In this document: in pieces, positions 1 to 5,513 of the stretch
Numbering within the stretch: the stretch's first letter is position 1
Layout: each line of letters begins with the position of its first letter
Source of the DNA: CAXTTV01 sp964247295
GTDB lineage: Bacteria > Chloroflexota > Ktedonobacteria > Ktedonobacterales > Ktedonobacteraceae
Length of the DNA stretch: 16,889 nucleotides
NCBI GenBank assembly: GCA_964247295.1
Contig: CAXTTV010000105.1
Coordinates: 1-16,889, forward strand
Reading direction: 5' to 3'
Made by a program: the position numbers and the translations under genes
The notes under the pieces: model-generated
What the model was told of the DNA's origin: nothing
The model's database searches: none
Seen by the model: the letters and a program-made list of their open reading frames with translations, nothing else

Positions 1-19
1 GAGTAGGCTACGCCTACTC
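1..19. repeat. Perfect hairpin with GGCTACGCC core
   Basis: An 8-bp perfect stem, GAGTAGGC/GCCTACTC, closes on a TAC loop. The core GGCTACGCC recurs as two further hairpins at 2062-2097, where the outer stem bases differ but still pair. That suggests a small dispersed palindromic repeat of the mobile element rather than chance. There is no T-run, so it is not an obvious terminator. It lies at the very edge of the window, so flanking context is missing. Confidence 0.5.
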
Positions 20-56
20 ACCCCCTCCCCAGGCCCTTACAGGAGCTCAAAGACGC

Positions 57-96
57 GAGTACTCATAGTATAGTCACAATTTTGGCTGAGTACTCA
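57..96 (+). promoter_or_regulatory. Paired GAGTACTCA palindromes, likely operator
   Basis: Two identical copies of the self-complementary 8-mer GAGTACTC, each followed by A, start at 57 and 88, 31 bp apart (about three helical turns). They lie just upstream of the start codon chosen for the ribbon-helix-helix-like gene at 124. Such regulators commonly bind short palindromes in helical phase and repress their own gene, so autoregulation is the natural reading. A TATAGT (69-74) between the copies could be a -10 box, but no good -35 is visible. Confidence 0.45.
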
Positions 97-123
97 CATC
101 TACCTACGAAAAAGGATAGGAAT

Positions 124-603
124 ATGAGAAAAAAGAAGCAAATTAGTCTCTGGCTTGATCTTGATAGCTGTGACAGTCTTGAAGAATTAGCCAAAGGAAG
201 CCATAAAAACGCAGTCATAGAGGAACTCATTCAACAAGAAGTTACCCGCAGAAAAGGAGAGATTGTCGAGCTCAAAACACTCCCTATTGTTCGTCAGATC
301 ATACAAGAAGAACTGTTGAAGGCACTCTCTCAATTGCGAAGCGATCAGCGTGAAGATCAGCAAAGAAACACGCAGATGCTCAAGACCGACCTTCTCAGAG
401 AAATGAAGGATAGAGAACACCGCAGCGATGACCGGCTCGCAGCTTTAACAGTGCGTGCCATTCGAGAGGGAGGGATTAGCCGCCGGATGCTCTTTACTGT
501 TCTGTCAAAAGAAGATCCAGAACTTGCAATGGCAGCTTATGAGGATGCAAAGGCCAAAGTAGGCAAAGAGCTTACAACTCGTATAAGTAGTGAAGATTTT
601 TAG
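124..603 (+). CDS. Ribbon-helix-helix-like small DNA-binding protein
   Basis: The product is about 159 residues. Its N-terminus is basic (MRKKKQ), followed by a short strand (ISLWLDLD) and two predicted helices ending near residue 40, the order and size of a ribbon-helix-helix (CopG/Arc-like) DNA-binding fold. The rest is strongly charged and helical, probably a coiled-coil oligomerisation arm (about residues 45-115), with a polar tail. The frame is open back to a TTG at 82, but ATG 124 has a purine-rich GGATAGG ribosome site, and starting there leaves the GAGTACTCA palindromes in the leader. Such proteins act in plasmid and integrative-element copy control or transfer regulation. The family assignment rests on the fold pattern alone. 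A terminator follows directly. Confidence 0.6.
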   Translation: MRKKKQISLWLDLDSCDSLEELAKGSHKNAVIEELIQQEVTRRKGEIVELKTLPIVRQIIQEELLKALSQLRSDQREDQQRNTQMLKTDLLREMKDREHRSDDRLAALTVRAIREGGISRRMLFTVLSKEDPELAMAAYEDAKAKVGKELTTRISSEDF

Positions 604-623
604 TCCTTCTGTCAATAAAGAAT

Positions 624-660
624 AGCCCGGTAGGTATTCCCTACTGGGCTTTCAATTTTG
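624..660 (+). terminator. Rho-independent terminator
   Basis: A stem of 11 pairs including one G-U (AGCCCGGTAGG with CCTACTGGGCT) closes a short loop and is followed by a T-rich tract. It sits 20 bp after the stop codon of the ribbon-helix-helix-like gene. Confidence 0.75.
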
Positions 661-696
661 TCTTTCATTTTGCTAGTACCTTGAATCATCTATTGA

Positions 697-722
697 GAAA
701 AAGGGCAACACCAGCCTTTTTC
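697..722. terminator. Secondary hairpin, weak terminator-like
   Basis: GAAAAAGG and CCTTTTTC form an 8-bp stem about 40 bp after the first terminator. The T-run lies inside the stem, so this may be a back-up terminator or simply an A/T hairpin. Confidence 0.3.
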
Positions 723-727
723 GCTAG

Positions 728-840
728 AGGCTTATAAAAAAAACATCCTGGGAGTGAAGGCCCTGCCTCTGTGGAGATCGACGCGAAGCGAAGATACGAC
801 AGAGGCAGGGACAAGCCACAGGATATACTTAAAAAAGCCT
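728..840. ncRNA. Long imperfect inverted repeat, structured element
   Basis: The element is built of nested complementary arms: AGGCTT (728-733) with AAGCCT (835-840), ATCCTG (745-750) with CAGGAT (819-824), and a perfect 12-bp pair CCCTGCCTCTGT (761-772) with ACAGAGGCAGGG (799-810). The 26-nt apical part contains CGC-GAA-GCG. It lies between two convergent genes. On the minus strand the structure is followed by eight T's (revcomp of about 736-743), so it may end the excisionase-like transcript. Its length and nested design exceed a plain terminator; a small RNA, a MITE-like remnant or a recombination site are alternatives. Confidence 0.4.
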
Positions 841-858
841 CATAGCAAAAAGATGTAG

Positions 859-1050
859 TTAATCTTCATCCTCTAAATAAGTTTCCCGTTCAGCTATAAA
901 CTTGTCTAATTCTGAACGCCTGACACGTAAAGCCGTGGGCGCTATGCGTACTGCCTTCAGCTTTTTTTGACGGATATAACGTCGTATAGTATCAGGATGT
1001 AGTTGTAGCTCAGTTGCTACTTGTTCAATAGTTAGAAGTTCATCGACCAA
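859..1050 (-). CDS. Excisionase-like HTH protein (MerR/HTH_17 type)
   Basis: The product is a 63-residue protein consisting almost entirely of a winged-helix HTH. LLTIEQVATELQLHPDTIRR (residues 5-24) is the helix-turn-helix, followed by YIRQKKLKAVRI, the turn and wing typical of excisionase/MerR-like domains, and RRSELDKFIAER, the closing helix. Proteins of this type act as Xis, bending attachment DNA and setting recombination direction, or as small repressors. The only plausible start is TTG at 1050, with GGTG upstream; the frame offers no ATG. A good promoter (1083-1112, minus) lies in front. The gene diverges from the cassette at 1313 and is convergent with the ribbon-helix-helix-like gene. 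In an element carrying a serine recombinase, an Xis or directionality-factor role is plausible but inferred. Confidence 0.7.
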   Translation of the reverse strand: MVDELLTIEQVATELQLHPDTIRRYIRQKKLKAVRIAPTALRVRRSELDKFIAERETYLEDED

Positions 1051-1082
1051 GATTTCACCGCCCGTTTACTAATGTCAATTAT

Positions 1083-1112
1083 ATTATAAGCCTTTACGTT
1101 TTATTAAGTCAA
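1083..1112 (-). promoter_or_regulatory. Sigma70-type promoter for the excisionase-like gene
   Basis: Read on the minus strand, TTGACT (1107-1112), an 18-bp spacer and a consensus TATAAT (1083-1088) lie about 33 bp before the TTG start codon. The match is close to consensus. Confidence 0.65.
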
Positions 1113-1145
1113 TCAAATGTTTTTTATGGCATGTCTTGATAGGGC

Positions 1146-1175
1146 TTGACAATTAATGCTTTTCACTAGTATTAT
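1146..1175 (+). promoter_or_regulatory. Sigma70-type promoter for the small-gene cassette
   Basis: A consensus TTGACA (1146-1151), an 18-bp spacer and TATTAT (1170-1175) predict transcription starting near 1182. This promoter diverges from the one at 1083-1112, with the two -35 boxes only about 33 bp apart. Inverted AATCAAAT (1111-1118) and ATTTGATT (1174-1181) flank it and could be operator half-sites. Confidence 0.65.
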
Positions 1176-1181
1176 TTGATT

Positions 1182-1303
1182 GCGCCGTGTTTTGGGCGCG
1201 AAAAAGGGACACCGCTTGATTGGACTCGACGCGATATCCCTTAGAACCATAAGCTAGGCTCCTGTTGCTATTACGCCACAGGTAGCCGTTCATGTCAAGG
1301 AGG
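1182..1303 (+). promoter_or_regulatory. Structured 5' leader of the small-gene cassette
   Basis: The roughly 130-nt leader has three consecutive hairpins: GCGCC/GGCGC (1182-1199) at the predicted 5' end, AAGGGA/TCCCTT (1204-1242), and GGCT-CCTGT/ACAGG-T-AGCC (1257-1287). The last ends 9 nt before the AAGGAGG ribosome site (1297-1303). No known riboswitch class was recognised. The arrangement suggests post-transcriptional control, but structure alone does not prove it. Confidence 0.35.
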
Positions 1304-1312
1304 CATAGCGTT

Positions 1313-1516
1313 ATGCAAGCCTATGGCGATAATTTTATCCCTGCTATCCCTATGAAAGACGACCCCATCCACACCGATGCTAACCCTTTTTGCCCTGATG
1401 ATAGCTGTGATTGTCATGAAGATGATAGTTTGATTGCCAAGGTTAACGAGCAGTATCAAGCAGGCTTATTCACCGCCCAGGAAGCGACAAGATTTGTGGG
1501 GGGTAAAGGGCTATGA
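1313..1516 (+). CDS. Small Cys/His-rich acidic protein, unknown function
   Basis: The product is a 67-residue protein that I do not recognise. The middle holds FCPDDSCDCHEDD, with three cysteines and a histidine packed into eight residues, suggesting a metal site. The C-terminal part, IAKVNEQYQAGLFTAQEATRFVGG, reads as two short helices. The frame opens at ATG 1292, but the strong AAGGAGG at 1297-1303 lies inside that extension and sits 9 nt before ATG 1313, so 1313 is the better start. The stop overlaps the next gene's start (ATGA, 1513-1516), the signature of translational coupling. It is the first gene of a three-gene operon driven from 1146-1175. Its role in the mobile element is unknown. 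Confidence 0.55.
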   Translation: MQAYGDNFIPAIPMKDDPIHTDANPFCPDDSCDCHEDDSLIAKVNEQYQAGLFTAQEATRFVGGKGL

Positions 1517-1743
1517 CAGAACTCCTTATTGTTTGCGGCTACGTACTCTCCATCTTCGCAAGCTTTGCTTTAGCTTGTCGGTACATGAAAGCCTATCATA
1601 TTAGGCCGATGGAGTATCGTCTTCGCAAGCTGGAAACAGATACCCCCATTACCGAGCCTTTACCCACACCCCGCCACATGAAACAAACTCGCATCTGGTA
1701 TATCCCTGTAGAGCGACAAGTCAGCCAGGTAAGGGGGCAATAG
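1513..1743 (+). CDS. Small single-pass membrane protein, unknown function
   Basis: The product is 76 residues. Residues 3-22 (LLIVCGYVLSIFASFALACR, following MTE) form one hydrophobic membrane segment. A basic cytoplasmic-looking part with RPMEYRLRKLE and a proline-rich linker follow. The start overlaps the stop of the upstream gene by four bases, and a G-rich stretch (GTGGGGGGTAAAGGG) precedes it, so the two are probably translated together. No family is recognised. The topology would suit a small anchor or partner for a neighbouring soluble protein, which is only inference. Confidence 0.5.
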   Translation: MTELLIVCGYVLSIFASFALACRYMKAYHIRPMEYRLRKLETDTPITEPLPTPRHMKQTRIWYIPVERQVSQVRGQ

Positions 1744-1745
1744 CT

Positions 1746-1955
1746 ATGACGATATTACATCTTCCTTTTTCTGTTGAAGACCCTGACATGCGGGCTGGTT
1801 TAGACGCCGCTAAAGATAAGGTCTACCAGGAGACGAAACCAGATTCTGATACTGAATTTGCGGGACTGGTCAAAGATCTGACCGATGAAGGCCGCGCACG
1901 CTTAAAATTTAACGTTGGTTTTTTGATTGGGCTCTACGAGCAACAGAGTAAGTAA
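1746..1955 (+). CDS. Small soluble protein, unknown function
   Basis: The product is 69 residues, acidic and predicted mostly helical, with no membrane segment or recognisable motif. ATG 1746 is 2 bp after the upstream stop and has a good AAGGGGG ribosome site just before that stop, so it belongs to the same operon. The C-terminus (RARLKFNVGFLIGLYEQQ) is an amphipathic helix that could mediate oligomerisation. It is last in the cassette and is followed by a hairpin at 1962-2006. Confidence 0.5.
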   Translation: MTILHLPFSVEDPDMRAGLDAAKDKVYQETKPDSDTEFAGLVKDLTDEGRARLKFNVGFLIGLYEQQSK

Positions 1956-1961
1956 TCTGGC

Positions 1962-2006
1962 GCTGGCTCTCGTTTCTAGGGACAGATCCCCAGAGGCAGA
2001 GCCAGC
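1962..2006 (+). terminator. Two-tier hairpin after the small-gene cassette
   Basis: GCTGGCTCT (1962-1970) pairs perfectly with AGAGCCAGC (1998-2006). Inside the loop, GGGA/TCCC (1979-1990) forms a second stem. It begins 6 bp after the last stop codon of the cassette but has no T-run, so it is more likely an mRNA 3' stabiliser or a factor-dependent end than a classical terminator. Confidence 0.35.
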
Positions 2007-2061
2007 ACTATCACAGAGTGCCACACGACCAGAAGCGCGCCATTCCCTCATAATACAGAGC

Positions 2062-2097
2062 CACGGCTACGCCGTGTAAATGTCCCGGCGTAGCCGG
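2062..2097. repeat. Twin GGCTACGCC hairpins in inverted orientation
   Basis: CACGGC-TAC-GCCGTG (2062-2076) and CCGGC-GTA-GCCGG (2085-2097) are adjacent hairpins. Their cores CGGCTACGCCG and CGGCGTAGCCG are exact reverse complements, so the pair can also form one larger cruciform. The same core is at 1-19. This looks like a small palindromic repeat family in the element. Confidence 0.5.
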
Positions 2098-2186
2098 AAC
2101 AGGAGAGCCATCGTTTCCCGACCGTGTAGCGTGGATCTAAAGCGCCATTTCCCAGGAGCAAGACCGGAACCAGAGCGCCATTTTCC
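2095..2186. repeat. Imperfect direct repeats around (A)GMGCCAT
   Basis: CCGGAACAGGAGAGCCAT (from 2095) recurs as CCGGAACCAGAGCGCCAT (from 2164), each followed by a TTTCC-like tail. A third partial copy, AGCGCCATTTCCC, is at 2141-2153. The spacing of the core is 37 and 33 bp. Iteron-like binding sites are possible, but the copies are too few and too degenerate to assign a role. Confidence 0.3.
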
Positions 2187-2265
2187 TTTTTCGTGGCTTC
2201 GGTCCAAAGAGCCTATCACAGCCCTTGCTCCGGTGCAAGGCACCCTAGAAGGGAACCCGCCTTGC

Positions 2266-2297
2266 GCCGTGTCGTCAGGCCGCGATCCACGGCTTTT
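2266..2297 (+). terminator. Possible intrinsic terminator
   Basis: GCCGTG (2266-2271) pairs with CACGGC (2288-2293), and TTTT follows at once. The six-pair stem with a 16-nt loop is modest. If real, it would end a transcript crossing the non-coding stretch. Confidence 0.25.
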
Positions 2298-2481
2298 GTC
2301 CGAAGCTCCCTCAAAAAGGGAAAAAATGAGGGGGGAGGATGAGGCAAAGCGCATCAATGAGCAGGGAAACTATCAAAGGGGATACCCTTTACACTTGTCA
2401 ACCCCCATTTTTTGTCCCTTTTTCGGCATTTTTTGGGGGGGAAATCGTCAAAAAACTTTCCCTTCTGTGTCTCTGATTTTC

Positions 2482-2490
2482 TGCTATGCT
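2482..2490 (+). promoter_or_regulatory. Extended -10 promoter candidate for the recombinase operon
   Basis: TGCTATGCT fits an extended -10 (TGnTATnnT) about 45 bp before ATG 2535. No convincing -35 is present, as expected for extended -10 promoters. Confidence 0.35.
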
Positions 2491-2534
2491 AAATAGTAAC
2501 GGATAAGGAATTGTTAAGCAAGGAGAGAGCAGAG

Positions 2535-2729
2535 ATGTTATCTGAAGATAAGTTAGAACTATTCACAGTCTTACAAAATATAGCAGATGAATTGAGGAGT
2601 CTAAACCGTGGTTCAAAACAAGAAACAAGCATACGTCAGAAGCACTCAGAAAAAAGGAAATCCCAAACCAGTGTACAATATGGAGTTTCCGATGCACGAG
2701 AATGGGGCGATCTACGTAAGGCAGTCTAG
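2535..2729 (+). CDS. Small ORF overlapping the recombinase start
   Basis: A 64-codon frame with a good ribosome site (GGAGAG at 2522-2527) and ATG at 2535. The first 20 or so residues (SEDKLELFTVLQNIADELRSL) look like an acidic amphipathic helix. From residue 25 on it overlaps the recombinase in another frame, and the sequence there is polar and featureless. It could be a real short leader gene translationally coupled to the recombinase, or the remains of an older N-terminal extension. The unusually long overlap (122 bp) is the main reason for doubt. Confidence 0.35.
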   Translation: MLSEDKLELFTVLQNIADELRSLNRGSKQETSIRQKHSEKRKSQTSVQYGVSDAREWGDLRKAV

Positions 2730-4650
2730 CCCCGGTCAGATACAAAATAATGTTCATAGCTTCGAGATGCAGACTGATAAATTTGTAGAACACTTTAGAA
2801 ATAAAGGTTGCACAGGCGTTATTGAAATCATAGCAGACGATGAGGGTAAAAGCGGAACGTTGGATATCCATAACATGACTGGCATGACTCGTATCATGCG
2901 TTTAATTGAAGGAAAGGAGTTAATAAAAGGAAAAAGAATTGGCTGGATAGCAGCCGTCCATGTGAACCGCCTGACGAGGGATAAATGGTTAGTCAAGCCC
3001 GGTACCATTATGAAAGAGTGTTATGAAAATGATATATGGCTTGCTACCTTGAGAATGGACTTTAATTTTCAAGATGAATATTGCCAAAGAGTCTTTATGC
3101 TTGAAGCAGAAGAGTCAGCACGTCATCTTGAGTGGATGAAGCTTGTGTTAGGAGGTGGTAAGGCTGTAGCTAGCAGTAATGGCTATTATGATGGAAGATG
3201 GATAGTTCCTGGTTACATTGTTGATAGATTAGACCCAAAGAAGAAAAAATACATAATTTACGGGCCACATGCAGAAGTGGTTCGGTGGTTGTTTCGTCGT
3301 TACCTTGAACTGGATGGTAATCTTTATGCCTTATGTAGAGAAGTTGATAGTATGCCTTTTCTCTTCCCTGAGTTTGAAAAATGGGTAGATCCGAGGAATA
3401 TAGCAAAGTTTGGAGGAAAAAGAGCAAAGATAAAAGGTGATTCAAATCAAGAGGGTTATAAATCAACAGCAAGCGGAATCAGAAATATTCTTTGCAATCC
3501 TGTTTATATTGGTTGGTGGATACCAATAAATGGGGGACTAGTTGTTGACAACCATGAGCCGATTACAGACGAAGGATTATTTACCTACGCTCACAAAAGG
3601 TTGAGTCGTTACGGCCTTAATGGAGAGAAACAAAAGCCAGAAAAATATCTTTGTACAAGTAAAACAGAGGGTATCCTTAAAAACGTACTTCACGATGCTT
3701 GTGACACTCGTATGTATGCTATATCTACATTCACTCGTGGCAAGGGATATCAATTTTATAAGAGCCAGGAAAAAAAGGGGCTCGTTCAAGATTTTCACTA
3801 CGCAGTGAATTTAGAGGTACTTGACGCTGGTTTCCTAACAAAGCTTTTTGAGCGTATGGAGGTTTTAGAAAAGTTAGACGGTTGGGAGGATAAGCTGACG
3901 GAGCGATTAGAGGCAAAGAAGAAGTCACAAGAGTATCAAAAGAACCTTTTACAAAAGCAAATTAAACAGGCTGAAGCCAGATGGAAGGAAATGTTTGATA
4001 CAATTAATGATCCTGAAATACCGAAAACTAAACAAATGAAGATCGAATACGCTACAAGTATTGCAGGTTTGGAGAATAAAATAGCCGATTTAAAAAATCA
4101 GCTAGCAATACCAGACGAAGGGGAGGAAGATGAGACGATTTTATATGAAATCCATTCTCTGCTTCCAGATATTGCATCAAAATGGCTTAAAATAAGTTTT
4201 ACAAATCGTCTAAGATTTGTAAAAGCTCTTGTCAAGAAAGTTGTAGTTACTGTTGCTGCACCCTCATGGTTCAAAGTAGAAGTCTACTGGAAAAACGTGA
4301 TAGGTGATTTTATAGACGTAGGATACTTAAAACGTACCTATACTAATAGAACAGACTGGTCTGAGGATGAGAAAGAAACTGTACGTCGCCTATATCCGAA
4401 AGCAGATATATTAGAGATATTGAATGCCTTACCTGATAGATCTTGGAGTAGCATTGAAACTATGGCTCATAATGGAGGTGTAATTAGGAATAGAGGGAAA
4501 ATGCCAAATTCTGTTTCTATAAAGCAAGTACATACTTGGGGAACGCTAGAAGACTTAAAATGTACTCAGGAGCATAATATCAATGCTGTTGAAAAAAGTA
4601 TGCAATGGTGTCATCCATCGTCTGGTTTGATGCTTATATCTCGAACGTAG
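2608..4650 (+). CDS. Large serine recombinase (site-specific integrase)
   Basis: This 680-codon large serine recombinase would integrate and excise the element through a 5'-phosphoserine intermediate. The resolvase domain (about residues 33-185) has YVRQSS, with S40 the likely nucleophile, and NRLTRD, the conserved arginine motif. A recombinase domain follows (about 190-340). The region that is normally a zinc ribbon (about 350-395) lacks its CxxC pairs: the expected CGxCG reads HDACDT. A long coiled coil follows (about 415-510). Residues about 580-625 (DWSEDEKE...RSWSSI) form a Myb/SANT-like helix-turn-helix, an unusual C-terminal addition. GTG 2608 is chosen because GGAGT lies 8 nt upstream; ATG 2680 has no ribosome site. 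The last 12-15 codons are read from the interrupted HipA-like gene in a different frame, so the C-terminus is set by the insertion site. The gene is clearly more AT-rich than the flanking chromosome. Confidence 0.9.
   Translation: MVQNKKQAYVRSTQKKGNPKPVYNMEFPMHENGAIYVRQSSPGQIQNNVHSFEMQTDKFVEHFRNKGCTGVIEIIADDEGKSGTLDIHNMTGMTRIMRLIEGKELIKGKRIGWIAAVHVNRLTRDKWLVKPGTIMKECYENDIWLATLRMDFNFQDEYCQRVFMLEAEESARHLEWMKLVLGGGKAVASSNGYYDGRWIVPGYIVDRLDPKKKKYIIYGPHAEVVRWLFRRYLELDGNLYALCREVDSMPFLFPEFEKWVDPRNIAKFGGKRAKIKGDSNQEGYKSTASGIRNILCNPVYIGWWIPINGGLVVDNHEPITDEGLFTYAHKRLSRYGLNGEKQKPEKYLCTSKTEGILKNVLHDACDTRMYAISTFTRGKGYQFYKSQEKKGLVQDFHYAVNLEVLDAGFLTKLFERMEVLEKLDGWEDKLTERLEAKKKSQEYQKNLLQKQIKQAEARWKEMFDTINDPEIPKTKQMKIEYATSIAGLENKIADLKNQLAIPDEGEEDETILYEIHSLLPDIASKWLKISFTNRLRFVKALVKKVVVTVAAPSWFKVEVYWKNVIGDFIDVGYLKRTYTNRTDWSEDEKETVRRLYPKADILEILNALPDRSWSSIETMAHNGGVIRNRGKMPNSVSIKQVHTWGTLEDLKCTQEHNINAVEKSMQWCHPSSGLMLISRT
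4581..4612. other. Probable right attachment junction of the mobile element
   Basis: Homology to the HipA-like kinase begins within a few bases of 4605-4611, while the recombinase frame is still open, so the crossover must lie at or just left of this point. CAATGCTGT (4581-4589) and CAATGGTGT (4603-4611) form a near-identical direct repeat in the same spot. The exact core cannot be fixed without the left junction or an empty-site homologue. Confidence 0.45.
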
Positions 4651-5033
4651 ACCGAACGCCGCGCAACACAAATATGCTTTTCTGGCATAAACGACTGGTG
4701 CTTATAGATCACGGAGCCGCGCTCTATTTTCATCATGCTGGTTCCGCCTATCTTGAGCGGAGTCGCGCGCCATTTAGCCCAATCAAACAACACGTCTTAT
4801 TGCCAAGGGCCAGTCGTCTAACCGAGGTAGACGCTTTATTCAAAGCCAAACTCCCGCCTGAAAAGATTGAAGAGATTGTCGGTTGGATACCTGATGACTG
4901 GCTGAATGAAGATCCTCAATTCGTGGATCACGAAGTGCATCGTGCCGCCTATGTGGCGTATTTATTGGATCGTCTGGCGCACTCGCATATCTTCGTAGAG
5001 GAGGCCATGCATGCCCGCGCTCAGTTCGTATGA
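4605..5033 (+). pseudogene. HipA-like kinase (HipA_2), 5'-truncated by the element
   Basis: This is the C-terminal half of a HipA-like protein kinase. The visible residues start with VWFDAYISNVDRTPRNTN, the catalytic loop (N-x-D and the downstream N), then LIDHGAALYFHH, the metal-binding DHG segment, and then a helical tail to the stop at 5033. The N-terminal lobe, which would bind ATP, is missing. The ATG at 4605 has no ribosome site. The break coincides with the end of the serine recombinase gene, so insertion is the simplest cause. The missing half should lie at the other end of the element. In related genomes this family is typically followed by a DUF3037 gene, as here. The remaining fragment is unlikely to be an active kinase. 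Confidence 0.75.
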
Positions 5034-5418
5034 TTACTCCATTCTCCGCGTCGTGCCCAGCGTCGAACGCGGAGAATGTATAAACGCAGGAGTCATCTTA
5101 TTCTGTCGCACCCGGCGTTTCCTGGAAGCGCGGATCTCGCTGGATCGGGAGCGATTGCGTGTTCTGGCTCCGCAGATAGACCTGGATTTGGTCGAGCGCC
5201 ATCTAGAGAATATTCCAGCCCTTTGCAAAGGGGGAGGAGAACTGGGTCCGATTGGACAACTTTCCCAGTCCGAACGTTTCCACTGGTTGGTCGCACCCAG
5301 AAGCACCATCATTCAGCCCTCGCCAGCCCATTCAGGTCTTTGCAGCGATCCCACGCAGGCCCTGGAAGATCTTCTAAAGCGCATGGTGCTTTTTGTAGAG
5401 AGTGTGCCTGGAGTATAA
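5011..5418 (+). CDS. DUF3037 family protein
   Basis: This 135-residue protein matches the DUF3037 pattern: an N-terminal YDYSILRVVPSVERGECINA-type strand-turn motif (residues 7-26), then GVILFCRTRRFLEARI, then a helical half ending in EDLLKRMVLFV. Its length is usual for the family. The start overlaps the end of the HipA-like fragment by 23 bp and has AGGAGG (4999-5004) 6 nt upstream, so it was translationally coupled to the kinase. The biochemical function is not established. Its constant pairing with HipA-like kinases suggests a partner or substrate. Here it is intact but cut off from the native promoter by the mobile element, so expression would depend on read-through from the recombinase. 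Confidence 0.8.
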   Translation: MPALSSYDYSILRVVPSVERGECINAGVILFCRTRRFLEARISLDRERLRVLAPQIDLDLVERHLENIPALCKGGGELGPIGQLSQSERFHWLVAPRSTIIQPSPAHSGLCSDPTQALEDLLKRMVLFVESVPGV

Positions 5419-5430
5419 GCAAAGGATGCG

Positions 5431-5469
5431 AAAAGCGGCCCCATCCCCAAAAGAGAAGGGCCGCTTTTT
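5431..5469 (+). terminator. Rho-independent terminator
   Basis: AAAAGCGGCCC (5431-5441) pairs with GGGCCGCTTTTT (5458-5469), ending in a T-run. It closes the HipA-like/DUF3037 operon and, read on the other strand (preceded by A's), may also end the convergent ferritin-like gene. Confidence 0.85.
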
Positions 5470-5513
5470 CACATGGGCTGTAGATAGAGGATAACGTGGA
5501 GACGTTACAGATT

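Larger units (their letters stand above)
1956..2510. other. 555-bp stretch without a credible gene
   Basis: This stretch between the cassette and the recombinase operon holds the hairpins and repeats listed separately. It also has a CCTTGC/GCAAGG hairpin (2223-2240), a palindrome AAAGGG-GATA-CCCTTT (2375-2390), and a C-run/G-run pair bracketing two T-runs (about 2401-2442). A 138-codon open frame (2080-2496) has no ribosome site, low-complexity composition and no recognisable domain, so I do not treat it as coding. The region may contain recombination or replication sites or an RNA gene. Confidence 0.4.

Noticed and set aside
2095..2186. CRISPR-like regular repeats
   Set aside because: Only two to three degenerate copies with unequal spacing and no cas genes.
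2080..2496. A 138-codon open frame in the non-coding stretch
   Set aside because: No ribosome site, odd composition, crosses several hairpins and repeats, and an opposing open frame overlaps it.
5076..5483. Alternative plus-strand frame overlapping the DUF3037 gene
   Set aside because: Shadow of the real gene: low-complexity, Ser/Arg/Pro-rich translation without a start signal, and it crosses the terminator.
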